From assembly GCA_017654935.2 (NCBI GenBank), contig CM065699.1:14233345-14297344 (forward strand): a stretch of DNA of 64,000 nucleotides, written 5' to 3'. The stretch is from Phymorhynchus buccinoides (Eukaryota; Mollusca; Gastropoda; Neogastropoda; Raphitomidae). The notes under the pieces were generated by a model that was not told where the DNA came from, ran no database searches, and worked only from the letters and a program-made list of their open reading frames with translations. Positions within the stretch are counted from its first letter, which is position 1. Each line of letters begins with the position of its first letter. Positions 33,725-45,750 of this stretch are shown one piece after another. The translations under genes were made by a program, and so were the position numbers.

Positions 33725-34600
33725 CAAAATAGTACAGGTATGACAGCATAGAAGTACTGTAGTGTTTGTGGTCGAACACAGACATACACACACAACATGA
33801 TCATATTCATCATCATCACCATCATCACCACCCTCATCATCAACATCAACATTGTCATCATCATCATCACCACTATCCATCAGAAGTCATCAACATCATG
33901 GTCATCATCAACATGGTCATCATCAATCATCATCGTCAACATCATCATCACCACATCATGATCATGTCATCATCACCATACATCACCACCACCATAAAAC
34001 ATCAACCATCACCCATCATCGTCTCATCATGTCATCATCATTAATCATCATCATCAACACATTGTGCGTGTAATCATCACCATTATCATCAACATTGTCA
34101 TCATCATCAGCAGCAAAGACCTACGGGCATAATCATCGTAGAAGTAGTGTTTGCGGTCAATCTATGACACCGTCATCATCGTCGTCAGCCGAGGGCCAGA
34201 TCAGTCATCACCCCATCATCCACACAGGCCCTGTTCATCAGCTGATCCCAGGTCATTCGTAGTAAGTTTACATGGGTGCAACTCCCCAAAATAAAAAAAA
34301 ACCCTGAAAGGCAGGGATCCAATGACTCATTGCCCTGGCAGGGTACAGGGACAGATCCACATCGTATTATTCAGGGGGGCAACATAATCATCGTCATCAT
34401 CATCAGACAGACAGACCGTTCTCATGATATAGACAAAGACAGTACGAGTCTGATAAACCTCGTAGAAGTAGTGCATTGCCTTTGTCAACTTCCAAGTTAG
34501 AACACCGGGTTGATGTTCAAAACGCCCAAAAGGGCCAGTGGTCAATTTTTTTTGTTTTGGATGCATTAAAGAAGCCTCCAGTTCAGGCCCTGGAAAAATA
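33725..34600 (-). pseudogene. GATB: three corrupted copies of a GATB N-terminal exon in ATC-rich DNA
   Basis: The exon before AGYQIT should read like 'NRRCVEAAVMTGLAL...FDRKHYFYADLP'. Copy B (about 34245-34130) gives MNRACVDDGVMTDLALG and, in another frame, DRKHYFYDD, with stops between. Copy A (about 33775-33725) gives FDHKHY and YFYAVIP separated by a 5-nt insertion, followed by GTACTA at the donor position. Copy C (about 34600-34440) has a strong acceptor TTTTTCCAG, then LEASLM, LALL and AMHYFYE in different frames. None is intact, so the functional exon must be elsewhere, possibly in the gap at 35279. Confidence 0.65.
33790..34115. repeat. (ATC)n-rich block
   Basis: Interrupted ATC/CAT triplets in the midst of the exon copies. 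Frames of poly-His, poly-Ser or poly-Ile are artefacts. Confidence 0.85.
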
Positions 34601-35084
34601 CAAAACATACTGAAAGCAGTGTAAAAAATTCGCAGTAAATTACCCATGACAGTTTATTCATGCAAGCACACACGCACACACATTCGCACATACATACACA
34701 CACACATACACAGCAGATACCACAGAGAAGGACAGATCGTGACAGAAAAAGGCAGACAGAGACACGAGATAAAAACAGGGCGACAAAGATAAAGACAGAG
34801 ACAGTGAGAAAGTTAGAAACAGACGACCGAGAGAGTGCACAGAAATAGCTTCCTTTCAACTGATATCACTTCTAGCAGGAAGTACAAATTCCGAATACGA
34901 TACAAAAGCACTGGCAGATTGAACTTAATTTAAATACTATAATTGTATTGTTGAAAAATTCGGGACTTTACTGGTGTTGCACTGCCTCCAGGCATTGCCT
35001 CCAGGATCGTTCCAACCATCTTTATATCTACTAACGTCCCATATTTATTATAATATGTGTCTGTTCCAGACCAGAGGATGTTAA

Positions 35085-35278
35085 CTCATTCGCATCACAA
35101 CGATTTTGAATTATTAAAAAAAAAAAAAAAAATCACTCCAGCCATAACACACAAACAAAACATACATAAAACAAAAGGAAAAATGAAAGAAGATTAAGGG
35201 TTTTTACTCTCTACACCGATTGGCTACCCCACAACAAACACTACAAAGCAAAAGTCAGAGGCAAAATTGTGGTCTACG
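35085..35278. mobile_element. MITE-E (TTAA type), right part lost in gap
   Basis: TTAA then CTCATTCGCATCACAACGAT, matching the left half of the complete element at 40888-41282. It runs into the N gap. Confidence 0.65.
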
Positions 35279-35778
35279 NNNNNNNNNNNNNNNNNNNNNN
35301 NNNNNNNNNNNNNNNNNNNNNNNNNNNNNNNNNNNNNNNNNNNNNNNNNNNNNNNNNNNNNNNNNNNNNNNNNNNNNNNNNNNNNNNNNNNNNNNNNNNN
35401 NNNNNNNNNNNNNNNNNNNNNNNNNNNNNNNNNNNNNNNNNNNNNNNNNNNNNNNNNNNNNNNNNNNNNNNNNNNNNNNNNNNNNNNNNNNNNNNNNNNN
35501 NNNNNNNNNNNNNNNNNNNNNNNNNNNNNNNNNNNNNNNNNNNNNNNNNNNNNNNNNNNNNNNNNNNNNNNNNNNNNNNNNNNNNNNNNNNNNNNNNNNN
35601 NNNNNNNNNNNNNNNNNNNNNNNNNNNNNNNNNNNNNNNNNNNNNNNNNNNNNNNNNNNNNNNNNNNNNNNNNNNNNNNNNNNNNNNNNNNNNNNNNNNN
35701 NNNNNNNNNNNNNNNNNNNNNNNNNNNNNNNNNNNNNNNNNNNNNNNNNNNNNNNNNNNNNNNNNNNNNNNNNNNNNN
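35279..35778. other. assembly gap, exactly 500 N
   Basis: Placeholder gap next to a MITE-E copy. The missing 5' exons of GATB would be expected on this side. Confidence 1.
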
Positions 35779-35919
35779 TCAATCCAGTCCCGCCATGTAT
35801 ATATACCTGCACTGCCTTGTGATGAAATAATATGCATCTGACTTGTGCGGGCTCTATTAGTTCCTCTGGAAAAGTTCAAGTAGTTCCTGGAAAAAGCGAA
35901 ACATTTTACACTGTATTAC

Positions 35920-36200
35920 GTGTGTATGTGTGTGTGTGTGGAGTCGTGCGCGTGTTGTACATGTGAATGTTTGAGTAAGTTTGTGTGCGTTTCAGTGAGA
36001 ATGGGGTTTTTTTTTTGTGTTTGAGGAAAGTGTGTTGGTGTTGGGAGTGTGTGTATGTCTGTGTGCAAGAACGTGTTCACTTCGTTGAGTGCTAGTACGT
36101 AGTGTGTGTCTTTGTGGTGTAGTGAGTTTTTTACAATGCGATTGTAAAGCGCTTTCGTGCTCGATAAAAACGCTATATAAAATATCCATTTATTATATAT
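35920..36200 (+). mobile_element. retroposon R copy
   Basis: CTGTGTGCAAGAACGTGTTC, then GATTGTAAAGCGCTTTCGTG and CGCTATATAAAATATCC with an ATT-rich tail. Confidence 0.6.
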
Positions 36201-36304
36201 CATACTATTATATATATTCATTACAACACGGGTATGTCTTCTCGTCACACTTAATAACATAGCATAATAAAACACACATATTATACTCAAACAAAATTAC
36301 AATT

Positions 36305-36520
36305 CAACGCTCCTCATTTGGGGGTCTATGAAGTACTAAAAATTCAAAAGGACCCTAAAAGAAATGGGCTGGGCGTCAAGGGGAGGACTAGAAAAATTAT
36401 TATTAGCAATCGCAATGCCACTGGGACCCTCGATCATCCTATAGGACCCTGCTATTTACTGTAAGTGAAAGGAGTCCTGGGACCCTTTGTTTATGTGGGA
36501 CGAGTGGGAGGCCCTAGGAA
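36305..36520. mobile_element. MITE-G, diverged copy
   Basis: Matches 11690-11907 through GGGGGTCTATGAAG, CACTGGGACCCTC and GTAAGTGAAAGGAGTCC. The termini are damaged. Confidence 0.5.
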
Positions 36521-38480
36521 GAGAAAAAATTATTAAGGCAGAATGACCAAAACGATTCAACAGCCTACACCAGACATATTGATTCTCCCTATGGGCTTGT
36601 GGGTCTGGAATGGTGCTAGTCAGTCAGTCAAGCTATGAAATTCATACTGGTTGAATCTCCATAGCTACATAAAATGCATACCGGTAGGTACATATAAAAA
36701 CACAGGTTTTGAATTCAACATCAATGATACTCTCTCTATAGCACTGTCTCATAATTCGGTCTTTGGGGTTTATCTTTACTTCTACTGTCTCGTTTTGAAG
36801 TGGTGTGGGTAGTTCGGGTTCCAAAAAAGAGAATTAAAAACGGAGTTTACCTCCATTTAAAACAACAACAATATTTTGTCTTGTCTTCAAGTCTGGGGTA
36901 TAATGTGGTCGTATCAAGTAAACAAATAAGGAACATAAGTTTAGAGTCAACGAATTGTAAACACTTTAAGAAAAAAACATTGAAACTAGGACTTTCATAT
37001 TTTAAAATCTCCAAACTGATAACTGAAAACAATAAACACCCTTAATTACAATTACGGGCAGCCATGCCGTGTTTACAGCATTTACTAACCGGAACTAAGT
37101 GCCCTAACGGGGCACAGACTCGTCTGTACTTCCGTTTTGATTTCGCAACAGATGCTATAGCTAAGAATACACAATACAGTGGGACCTTCCCCTCCTCCAC
37201 TAAGACCTACTTCTATGAGACCTTGTCCTTTCTTGTGTTAAATAATTAAAATTACCTTCCTATTACATTCCAACTCCTCCATCGCGATCAATTTTCAATT
37301 CATTTTTTCCATTGAAAAGTTCACAAAATTCTCACATCTTCATATTTTCCATTGTAAAATAATCTAAAATTGACTTCATTTCAAGCCCTAATTACAATCT
37401 CTACCATAAAAAAAAACTGCCTGGAAAGCTCTTCGAATCGACGGTAAAAACCTGGCCGCCATTTGCATTCGGTTTCAGTCAACCCTTGCATCTTTTCATA
37501 CAAACGGAAACAAATATTAGACGGTTTTTTTTTTTTCGAATCCCTGGGATTTTCCAGCGTTCACGCCGAAACCAATCCTGAATTTATTATTTTAACCAGA
37601 ATTTTTTCAAATTCCCGGGATAATTCCGGCCAAACCGGAAGGGTAAACAGGTCCTGTAACTGACACAGGCAGAAGGACTTCAAATCAAACAGGGCTTCTG
37701 ATCTTTTTTTTCTCTTTAAGGAGTACGCCTTTGTTTTTTTTGACCCCCTGTTTAGAATGTTTAACAGGTATTTTCAACACCCCCAATTGCACAGCTCATC
37801 CCCTGCAAATCCCCCACGCCCACCCCAATGCACAATGAGCTTTACAAACCGATTTGGGGGGGGGCTTTTGGTCTGCGGGATTCCAGTAGAAATTTAGATC
37901 TAGCCCAGACAGCTTGTGGCAGAAAGCCCTAATAGACGATTGAAATAGGGCCTAAGTAAAACGTTATTAACTTACTGTTAAGTAACGGTTGTGTTCACGC
38001 ATGCATCATCATATTAATGTGTCATTTAGGGGGCTAAATGAGATTTTAAAGGGTAAAATCTCACGCACAGTTTCAGATTCTAAGGGATGATTTGAGAGCT
38101 GTAGTGCTTAAATGCGCACAATCTGTACGTTTTCAGCCCCTACACCCCCACAAATGACAAGTATGTTAATAACTAAAAATAAAATAACTACCAATCAAAG
38201 GGCGCCCTTCTTCTCGTGAGCTTCACGGGCTAACTTCACAATTACTTAAATAAATAATCATATATATATAACATAAGCTAACGTAACAATTATTAACTAG
38301 TCCGCAAACACCGCCACACCAGCCACACCACAAGGCACACCACACCCATACACACCGCACGCGGCGCCACACTAACACACACACACAAATGTGGGTAAAC
38401 ATACGTTTCAAGGCCAGGAAACAGGACAAGGAATAAATCAGAGGTATTGCCGGAAGAGAGGTTTAAGTGGTTGAACAATT
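36521..38480. other. non-coding stretch with decayed DNA elements
   Basis: A half MITE-A at about 37180-37260 and a degenerate hAT-like right end (AGGGTAAACAGGTCCTG at about 37640-37655) are recognisable. The rest holds no coding sequence I can support. Confidence 0.45.
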
Positions 38481-38496
38481 TAACATTTTAAGGGCA

Positions 38497-38634
38497 GAAA
38501 TTTCCATTATTTGACATGCTGCCTAGCCTGTGAAGTAGGAGAACAATCCGGTAATAGAAGGCCCAGTGCCACATGACCCGGGTCTGTTGTTGAGCCTTCG
38601 AACACGCATTTTGAAACACTTTCTGTGGATCCTG
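38497..38634 (-). CDS. orphan exon-like frame, unidentified
   Basis: On the minus strand a good acceptor TTTTTGTTGCAG precedes an open frame that reads DPQKVFQNACSKAQQQTRVM, then WHWAFYYRIVLLLHRLG, and stops soon after (NFCP-stop). Composition is protein-like and unlike the local repeats. No strong donor is seen before the stop, so it would be a last exon or part of a decayed gene. I do not recognise the family. It is not a GatB, SLC7A or BRD7 segment. Confidence 0.4.
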
Positions 38635-38727
38635 CAACAAAAATTGATTTATTTTTAAGATTAAAACTAAAAGCACCCATAGATTTTTTTTAACCCTCCC
38701 TTCCCTTGCCCCCCCATTTGCTAATGA

Positions 38728-38957
38728 GATAGTTAACTCCTTACTGAATGACTGTCATTGATGATGTCATAACTTTTGATGTCATAGTCCTGGAAATGCT
38801 AGTTTTTGGCTTAGACATATCAGGAGATATATATCTCTCAGTAACCATTTTTCTCAGGATTGAGTCTACTTTGAATCTTTTTTGACGGTCGTTTCAAACT
38901 TTTATTATGAGAAAATCGATAATTTTTCAGTTTTCCTCGGGCAGTGAGGGGGTTAAA
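38728..38957. mobile_element. TTAA-flanked element
   Basis: TTAACTCCTTACTG at the left and CAGTGAGGGGGTTAA at the right. It contains GATGATGTCATAACTTTTGA, shared with about 31585-31612, which also begins near TTAACCCCTTTCC. Confidence 0.55.
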
Positions 38958-39119
38958 TCAAACCTAATGTTATGTTTCAACTTGTTGTGCTAAAAATGCA
39001 TTCCTTCCACATTTTAACACATCTATACTTAATTACAAATAAAAGCAAAGTTATGTAATTACAAAAAAAAGCATGGGCATAATAATCCCAAATTGCTCTG
39101 ATAAAACAACAGCAACAAT

Positions 39120-39786
39120 GGCCATTGTGTGTGTGTGGTCTGTGTGGCTACTGTGTCGAAGGTGTGTTTGTGTGTGTGTGGTAGTGTGTGTGTGTGAGTG
39201 TTGATGTGAGTAGCGTGCGTTGTAAAACGCGCATGTGCGTGGTGGTGTGCGTGTGTGCCGGGTGCGAGTGTGCTGTTGTGTGTGTCTGTGTGTGTGTGTG
39301 TGTGTTTGTGTGTGTGATATGTGTGTGTGTGTGTGTTGTGTGTGTGTGGGTGCGTGTGCATGTGCGTGTGTGCGTGCAGTGGATGTGTCTCTGATGCATG
39401 CGTTGCGATGTGCGCGTGTATGCGTGTGTGTGATGTGTGTGCTCTGTCTGTGTTGTAACGTGTAGATCTACACGTGAAGTGTGTTGATATGTGTGTGTCT
39501 GTGTGTAGTTGTCTAGTCTGTGTGTTTGTGGCTGTTGGTGTGGGTGTCGCTGTAGTGTGTGGAGCTGTGTGCTGTGTGTAGTGTAGGAATGTGTGTATAT
39601 GTTTGTGGTGGTGTGCGCGTGCGTATGAGCGTTTGTGTGTCTCTGTGTGCGAGTGCGTGCGTGTGTGTGAGTGTGTGTGTAGTATCTGGTAGCGTAAGTG
39701 TGTGGTGTGTGTGTGTATGTGTGTAATGATGTAGAACTGATGCACTGGAACAAAATGTGTGTGTATGTGTGTGTGTGTGTATGTGT

Positions 39787-39830
<44 letters not shown>

Positions 39831-40030
39831 TGGTGTGTGGTGTGTGTGGTGTTGTGTCGCCCTTCTTGTGTGTGTGTGGCGTGTCTGTGTGTGTAGTGTT
39901 GTGTGTGTGGTGTTTTATACGTACGTACGTGTGCGTGCATACGTAGAATCAGTGGTGTGTGTTATGATAGTGCGGGTGTGTGTGTGGTGTGTGTGTACAT
40001 GTGTGTGTGTGTGTGATGTCCAATAATGTC
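39120..40030. repeat. TG-rich compound microsatellite, ~900 bp
   Basis: Interrupted TG repeats with GTA, GTGC and GCGT variants. The long minus frame of Thr/His residues is an artefact. Confidence 0.9.
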
Positions 40031-40279
40031 TGTTAGCGTGCATGAGTATTATGTGTATTATGTGTATGAGTCTATCTTTGATGTGTCGTCATTTTTAATA
40101 TCATTTCCACCCTTTGTCTTTTGTTCATTCTCATGTCAAGCCACCTATTTAAGGTTGCTTTTTCATCTTTTTTGATAGCCTTTTGTTTTCTAAATCCACC
40201 CTCAATGCGATAATTTCTATCTCCCATTTTTACAATTAAATCTCTGTTGAGGTTATTTTCTTTTTCCCTCATAGAACTA

Positions 40280-40700
40280 CACTAGCGAACAAAAGTTAAG
40301 GCCTCCAGAAAGACAATCATCTCCGGAAAACTCACGAACTCAAAAAATATTCAGTTTGCTCTGCGTTTTACTGAACTCCAATAAATTCAGTTTTGCTTAT
40401 CGAGCCTGGGTCGTTGCGTTTTATTGAGTTCGTGTGTTCCCGCGAAATGATTGTTTAACTTATCTGGGCCTTTTAACTTTTGGTCGCTAATTGATTCTGA
40501 GTGTGATTTTTCAAGAGGAGGGGGAAGTTGTTGAAAGGGGCATTTTGTTGACTGAACTCGTTCTGATTAATGATTTTTTTGAATGAACTTAATGTTAAAA
40601 GAATAAATTCAGTTTTGTTATGAGCTGGGTGCATTTTATTGAGTTCAGTGAGTTTTCGGAGATGATTGTCTTTCTGGGCCTTAACTTTTGTTCGCTAGTG
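40280..40700. mobile_element. Tc1-like MITE (CACTAGCGAACAAAAG termini)
   Basis: Left CACTAGCGAACAAAAGTTAA and right TTAACTTTTGTTCGCTAGTG are perfect inverted repeats with TA on both sides. The similarity continues imperfectly for about 80 bp inward. No transposase. Confidence 0.8.
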
Positions 40701-40887
40701 TATGTCTCAGATTGTTGGCTCCTCATTTAACTAATCAGACAGCCAGCTGCCACATATTGTGCCTATAAATGCATGTTTCTAATAATAGTAAATACACCTA
40801 CATCTTAACCAACGCCTCTCAATTTGTAATCAGTGTAACAGATTGTTGTTGATGGTGGTGGTGGTGGTGGTGTTACTGTTTCATTAA

Positions 40888-41282
40888 CTCATTCGCATCG
40901 CAACGATTTTGAATAATTTAAAAAAACTCACAAATCACTTCGGCCATAGACACAAACAAAACGTACATAAACAGAAGGAGAAATGGAAGAAGATTACAGG
41001 TTTTTTACTTCAGGTTTAGACATAGGGAAGTGGTAGATCAGACTTTTTTTTTTTATATAGACTTTATACAGAAAAATTATCTACACCGATTGGTTACCCC
41101 ACAACAAACCACTACAAAAGCAAAGTCAGAGACAAAATTGTGGTCTAAGGGAGCGAAGCGACAGTTTGAGAAGTGACCAAGGTATTGTGTGCACCCAGAT
41201 TTACTTCCCTTGAAGCAAATGCATCAAATTGACAGTTATCTATAAATTCTGGACATATATGGCCAGAAAAGACTTGAATGAG
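40888..41282. mobile_element. MITE-E, complete, TTAA flanks
   Basis: TTAA at 40884-40887 and 41283-41286. Termini CTCATTCGC and TTGAATGAG. piggyBac-type target. Interior shared with 35085-35278. Confidence 0.7.
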
Positions 41283-41548
41283 TTAATCAGTACAGAAACA
41301 TATCACTTAACAATGTCTTTTTCTACCATTTTAACAACACGGTATTATTACACTCTCTTTTGTCATGTCTTGAACCAATCTATCTGACTAAATCAAAGGA
41401 TACTCTTTAGTAACTTAGAGTAGACTTTTTCCATTTAATTAATTTAAGCAGCTTAAAGTGTACAGAATGTATTTCATTTCTTACCGCCATCAGTTTTCAT
41501 TCACAATATTCTAAAGTTAAAAAAAATAAAAAATCTTTTAATCTTTTT

Positions 41549-41849
41549 AGAGTGGCACAGAGGTAACGCATTCGCTTCGTGTCAAGTAAACCTGAGATCG
41601 AACCTGGGTACAGGGGATTTTATCTCTCACTCTGCACTAGGCCTTAAGGTCTCACTCTGCACTAGGCCTTTACCCACCTCATCAGTCACACAAAAAATTA
41701 AGCAAATATACATTTATTTTTTTAAATTGGGTGGCGAGCCTTACACGCCTTGCGAGGCGCTTCCGAGGCGCTATCAGGTTGGGATACAACCCCCCCGCAT
41801 TTTCACAGAGACGCCTATGTGACAAAGTTAAAGTACCTAATACCTAATA
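41549..41849 (+). mobile_element. SINE copy, internally deleted
   Basis: AGAGTGGCACAGAGGTAACG head, B-box region GAGATCGAACCTGGG (one change), then a duplicated CTCTGCACTAGGCCTT and a jump to the 3' end GTGACAAAGTTAAAGTACC. Confidence 0.7.
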
Positions 41850-41924
41850 ATGTGACGCAAATCTAATGATCAAAATTTGGTGTCATGGCGATCATCAAAT
41901 CCACTCTCCCACTCTATCCTTGGA

Positions 41925-43225
41925 AGATATGGAGAAAGTAGAGCGAAAACAGGAAGAGGAAGATCTATACAACATGACAAAGATAAGACACATGCATGCA
42001 TATAAATTTAAATTATGTACTATTGAAGAGAAAGCTTCTTTACAGAGTAGACAAACAGAGCATGCAGACTGAACTCTAAGACCTGAGAAGGCATTGTGTG
42101 TTCTATATATACCACATCTTTAGGGCCTTGGGGGGGGGGGGGGGGGGAGTGCTATGCGAGCATTGTGTCTGTGAGTGTGAGTACACGTGAGTGTTTTTGT
42201 GTATGTGAGTGCACGTGTGCGCGTGTATATGTTTGTGTGTGTGCCTCGTGTGTGTGTGTGTGTGTGCGTGTGCGCGTGTTTGTACAAGTGTATGTTTGAG
42301 TAAGTTTGTAATTGTGCGTTTCATGTGAGAATGTGTTTTTCTGTGTGTTTGATGAAATGTGTTGTTGGTTAGATGTGTGTGTATGTCTGTGTGCAAGAAC
42401 GCGTTCAACTTAGCGTGCGTTTACACGTACGTGCGTGTGTGTCTGTTGTGCGTGTGTGTGTGTGTTTTTTCAATGCTGATTGTAAAGCGCTTTGTGCTCG
42501 ATAAAAAGCGCTATATAGAAATATCCGTTTATTATTATTATTATTATTACTTGTTGGCCTTTGGGGACTTTTCCCAATGATGTCTGTCCAGAAACCTATT
42601 TCAGAAGGCACTCACCACTACAAACATAGATTAGCCCAGCTGCCTGTGCTTTTCAAAAGCAATAATCAAACTTGACAAACTTATTATATACACTGTAGAT
42701 GTGATTTTGCAATAAATCTGTGATTCGTGCATTTATGCAGTGATGTACTGAGGGTCGAAAAATGAGAAATCATTAGGACAATGTCCTGGCTCATGCAGAA
42801 ATCAATAAGACAAAGCACGCCAGTGTTAGAAAAATATAATAATCAGACATTTGTCCTGACAGGGGAGAGCACAATAGGACATTTTCAATTTTAATTAGGT
42901 CAATGGCCTATGATTGGGGCCTCGGGACATCACTGTTGAATATAAAATTATGGCAATGGCAACACGGGCTTCCTTCTCAGGTCTTAGAGTTCAGTCTGCA
43001 TGCTCTGTTTGTCTACTCTGTAAAGAAGCTTTCTCTTCAATATTACATAATTTAAATTTATATGCATGCATGTCTTATCTTTGTCGTGTTGTATCTTCCT
43101 CTATGTTTGTAGCACTAGGCGAGTGCCTTCTGAAATAGGTTTCTGGACAGACGTCATTGGGAAAAGTCGCCAAAGGCCAACAAGGCCCTAAAGATGCGGT
43201 ATATATATATAGAACACACAATGCC
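41925..43225. repeat. inverted repeat with circularly permuted arms, one arm split by a retroposon
   Basis: The left arm order is A (41925-42075), B (42076-42130), then retroposon R (42131-42547), then C (42548-42625). The right arm (about 42973-43225) is inverted, but in the same sense its order is B, C, A. A includes GCATGCAGACTGAACTCTAA, B CATTGTGTGTTCTATATAT, and C GGCCTTTGGGGACTTTTCCC. Confidence 0.6.
42131..42547 (+). mobile_element. retroposon R copy inside the inverted repeat
   Basis: G-run, TG-rich body, GTGCAAGAACGCGTTCAAC, GATTGTAAAGCGCTTTGTGC, AAAAAGCGCTATATAG and an ATT tail. The insertion point is visible because the second arm lacks it. Confidence 0.65.
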
Positions 43226-43904
43226 TCAAACATTGAGAGTTAGTTTTTCACAAAAGACCACCTCAGTTGTAAAATTAGTTCCCTTTGCTGTAGAAAACCA
43301 TTGATCATATAAGTATTACAACTGCCATGCTCTTGTTACACAGGGGGGGGAAATTGTCTTTCAGAAATAAGGTGGTTTTTTGTTTTTTTTCAGAAATAAT
43401 GTTTCTTAATTTTACCTGAGTCCAAGTGTGATTCTTCTGTGACGTATATAAATAGGGTCCATCTTACTCCCAAAACTTAAGCAATAGGGTCTTTGGATAA
43501 TAGACCACAATTTGATTTTTAGTGACTGAAGCATTGTCCGACTTTGGCGGCAAAAGTGTTAAAACTTTCAGGCATATTTTAGACTGAAGTGATATTTATA
43601 TACTGAACTTTCACTGCATATTATTAAACAACAGAACCAAAAGAACCAATATTTCACAAATTAAATTTATAGTTCACACTACTTTTCATTAAATCATGAT
43701 CAATTCAAACACATTTAATTTTTGATATATACTATTAGCCCATCTTTAAAAAGACAACTTTTCATCGGATGATCGTGCCGAACCATCCTGGTTAGATTTT
43801 TTGCAACAAGCCCAGTTAAAATGAGGAGGAGGAAGAAAAAAGGAGGAGGAGGAGGAGAAGAGGACCAAGGTTACTTTTAAGACAACTTTTCATTGCACAA
43901 ACCA

Positions 43905-43976
43905 TAACATAATATTAGTTAACTACTTACATAATTATGGTGCCAATTTTGACTAGCCCAGTGATGATGATAATGG

Positions 43977-44011
<35 letters not shown>

Positions 44012-44612
44012 GTGATGAAGATGATGAGTTTACCTAAGTTAAAGACATATTTTTCACAGCACAAATACTACTAGTTCATGACCTACCCATGCCGATTTCG
44101 ACGAGTCCAGTGATGATGATGATGATGATGATGCTGAGGAGGAGGAGGAGGAGGAGGAGGAAGGACCGACGATGATGAGCTTACTTTAATTAAGACATTT
44201 TTTCACAGCACAAACATATTGAACAGGGAAAGGGGTAGACGCAACTTGCCAGCAGTCTACAACTCCCTTATTCAGTCGCACGTCGTGAGTTCATCTCACC
44301 GACGTGTTGACTGAATACCAAGTTTCCAACCTCAGTGTTCAAGCGCTGACGAAGCCGGACGGGCGACTGGCGAAAGCTATGCGTGAGTAGTAATACTTCA
44401 ACTGAGAGAAAGTGTTAAAAAATCTTCATTAAACACTATTTAATTTTAGTTCATCACCTACCCATGCCGATTTTGATGAGTCCAATGATGATGATGGTTG
44501 AGGCGATGAAGGAGATGATGATGATGATGACGACGATGAGTTTACTTTACTTTAAGTCAAAGACATTTTTTCACAGCACAAACACTATTAGTTCATGACC
44601 TACCAAAGCCGA

Positions 44613-44648
<36 letters not shown>

Positions 44649-45410
44649 CAATAACGACGATGAGTTTACTTTAGATAAAGACATTTTTTTCACAGCACAA
44701 ACACTACATTGTATTAGTGAAATAAATAAGGGGTAGGAACTTCTCATAAATTAACTCCCTTGTTTTTACCAAAGTTATTTATGGCACCGATTCGCCTGCA
44801 AAGTGAAAGTAGTTGCCACAACAATACAGACCCAAGTTCATCCTTACAAAAAGGATGACCCAGAACCTGCCTTATTATGACAACCACCCACACACAGTAC
44901 ACAACAACAGTGGTGGGAGAGAGTTGCTCACAAACAAATCAACATACATTCAAGAATGGCATAGCCTTCTAGTCTTGAATAATGTTACACTTAAACAACA
45001 CACAACAAGGAACAAACCGGTATGCCTCGATGGAAGTAGGGTTAAGCAATTATGAAATATAGTGAGGCTAAGAGAGAGGATATAACCAAAAAAGTGAAAT
45101 GAATAAGGGGTAGGAACTTCTCGTAAATTAACTCCCTTGTTTTACCAAAGTTATTTATGGCACCGATTCGCCTAGCAAAGTGAAAGTAGTTGCCACAACA
45201 ATACAGACCCAAGCGATGACCCAGGATGTATTGTTGTGGCAACTACTTTCACTTTACAGGCGAATCAGTGCCATAAATAACTTTGGTAAAACAAGGGAGT
45301 TAATTTACGAGAAGTTCCTACCCCTTATTTACTTCACTATATCTTCTCTCTTACTCTTAGCCTCACTACATGTATTAGTTCATGACCTACCCATGCCGAT
45401 TTTGATGATG
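43905..45410 (-). repeat. partial-exon tandem array next to SLC7A exon
   Basis: Five degenerate copies of the tail of the exon at 45751-45876, at about 43937-43990, 44082-44130, 44460-44500, 44602-44640 and 45386-45420. In gene sense each gives a run of Ile codons (ATC/ATT), usually TGLV.IG or IKIG, then GGG-GTAGGTCATGAACTA as donor side. They are followed by a shared intron piece containing TGTTTGTGCTGTGAAAAAAT. The ATC runs have expanded into GATGAT/GAGGAG tracts. Confidence 0.75.
44708..45350. repeat. near-perfect palindrome plus half-copy within the SLC7A array
   Basis: Arms of roughly 140 bp at about 45060-45205 and 45215-45352 are inverted copies (AGGGGTAGGAACTTCTCGTA, CAAAGTTATTTATGGCACCG, AGTAGTTGCCACAACAATAC). 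A third copy of one arm is at about 44708-44830. Confidence 0.8.
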
Positions 45411-45750
45411 ATGATGGCGATTATGACAATCACAACGATAAATTTAGTTGATTTTTTCACAGCACAAACACAATTACCGTATTTTCCGGACTACAAAGCG
45501 CACCGTTGTCTAAGCCTCACACCCCTGAATTTTATTAAAATTCTGGAAAAACAACAACGATAAAGCCGCATTCAGTGTCTAGGCCGCAAGAGACTGAAAA
45601 AGAAAAACGAACCTGAGAAGACGAGCAGACGAGCTCGTGATCGAAAGTCACGGCAACTTCGACGGCCCGTGTTCTTCTTCTTCTTCTTCTTCGCAGTACG
45701 TGGCCACAATCAACACACTGATTATTATGGTAGTTCATATCATGACGTAC

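Noticed and set aside
33686..33880. Asp-rich minus-strand protein
   Set aside because: Encoded by the ATC/GAT repeat. The real signal there is the decayed GATB exon copy in another frame.
37064..37249. Possible 5' exon of GATB (a minus-strand ATGGCTGCC at about 37.07 kb)
   Set aside because: The frame stops after seven codons, there is no donor in place, and no GatB motif follows.
39059..39940. 293-residue Thr/His-rich minus frame
   Set aside because: Pure consequence of the TG/CA microsatellite.
41866..42072. 68-residue Glu/Lys-rich plus-strand frame as a gene
   Set aside because: The same sequence occurs inverted at 42.97-43.1 kb as part of a repeat, so it is repeat-derived.
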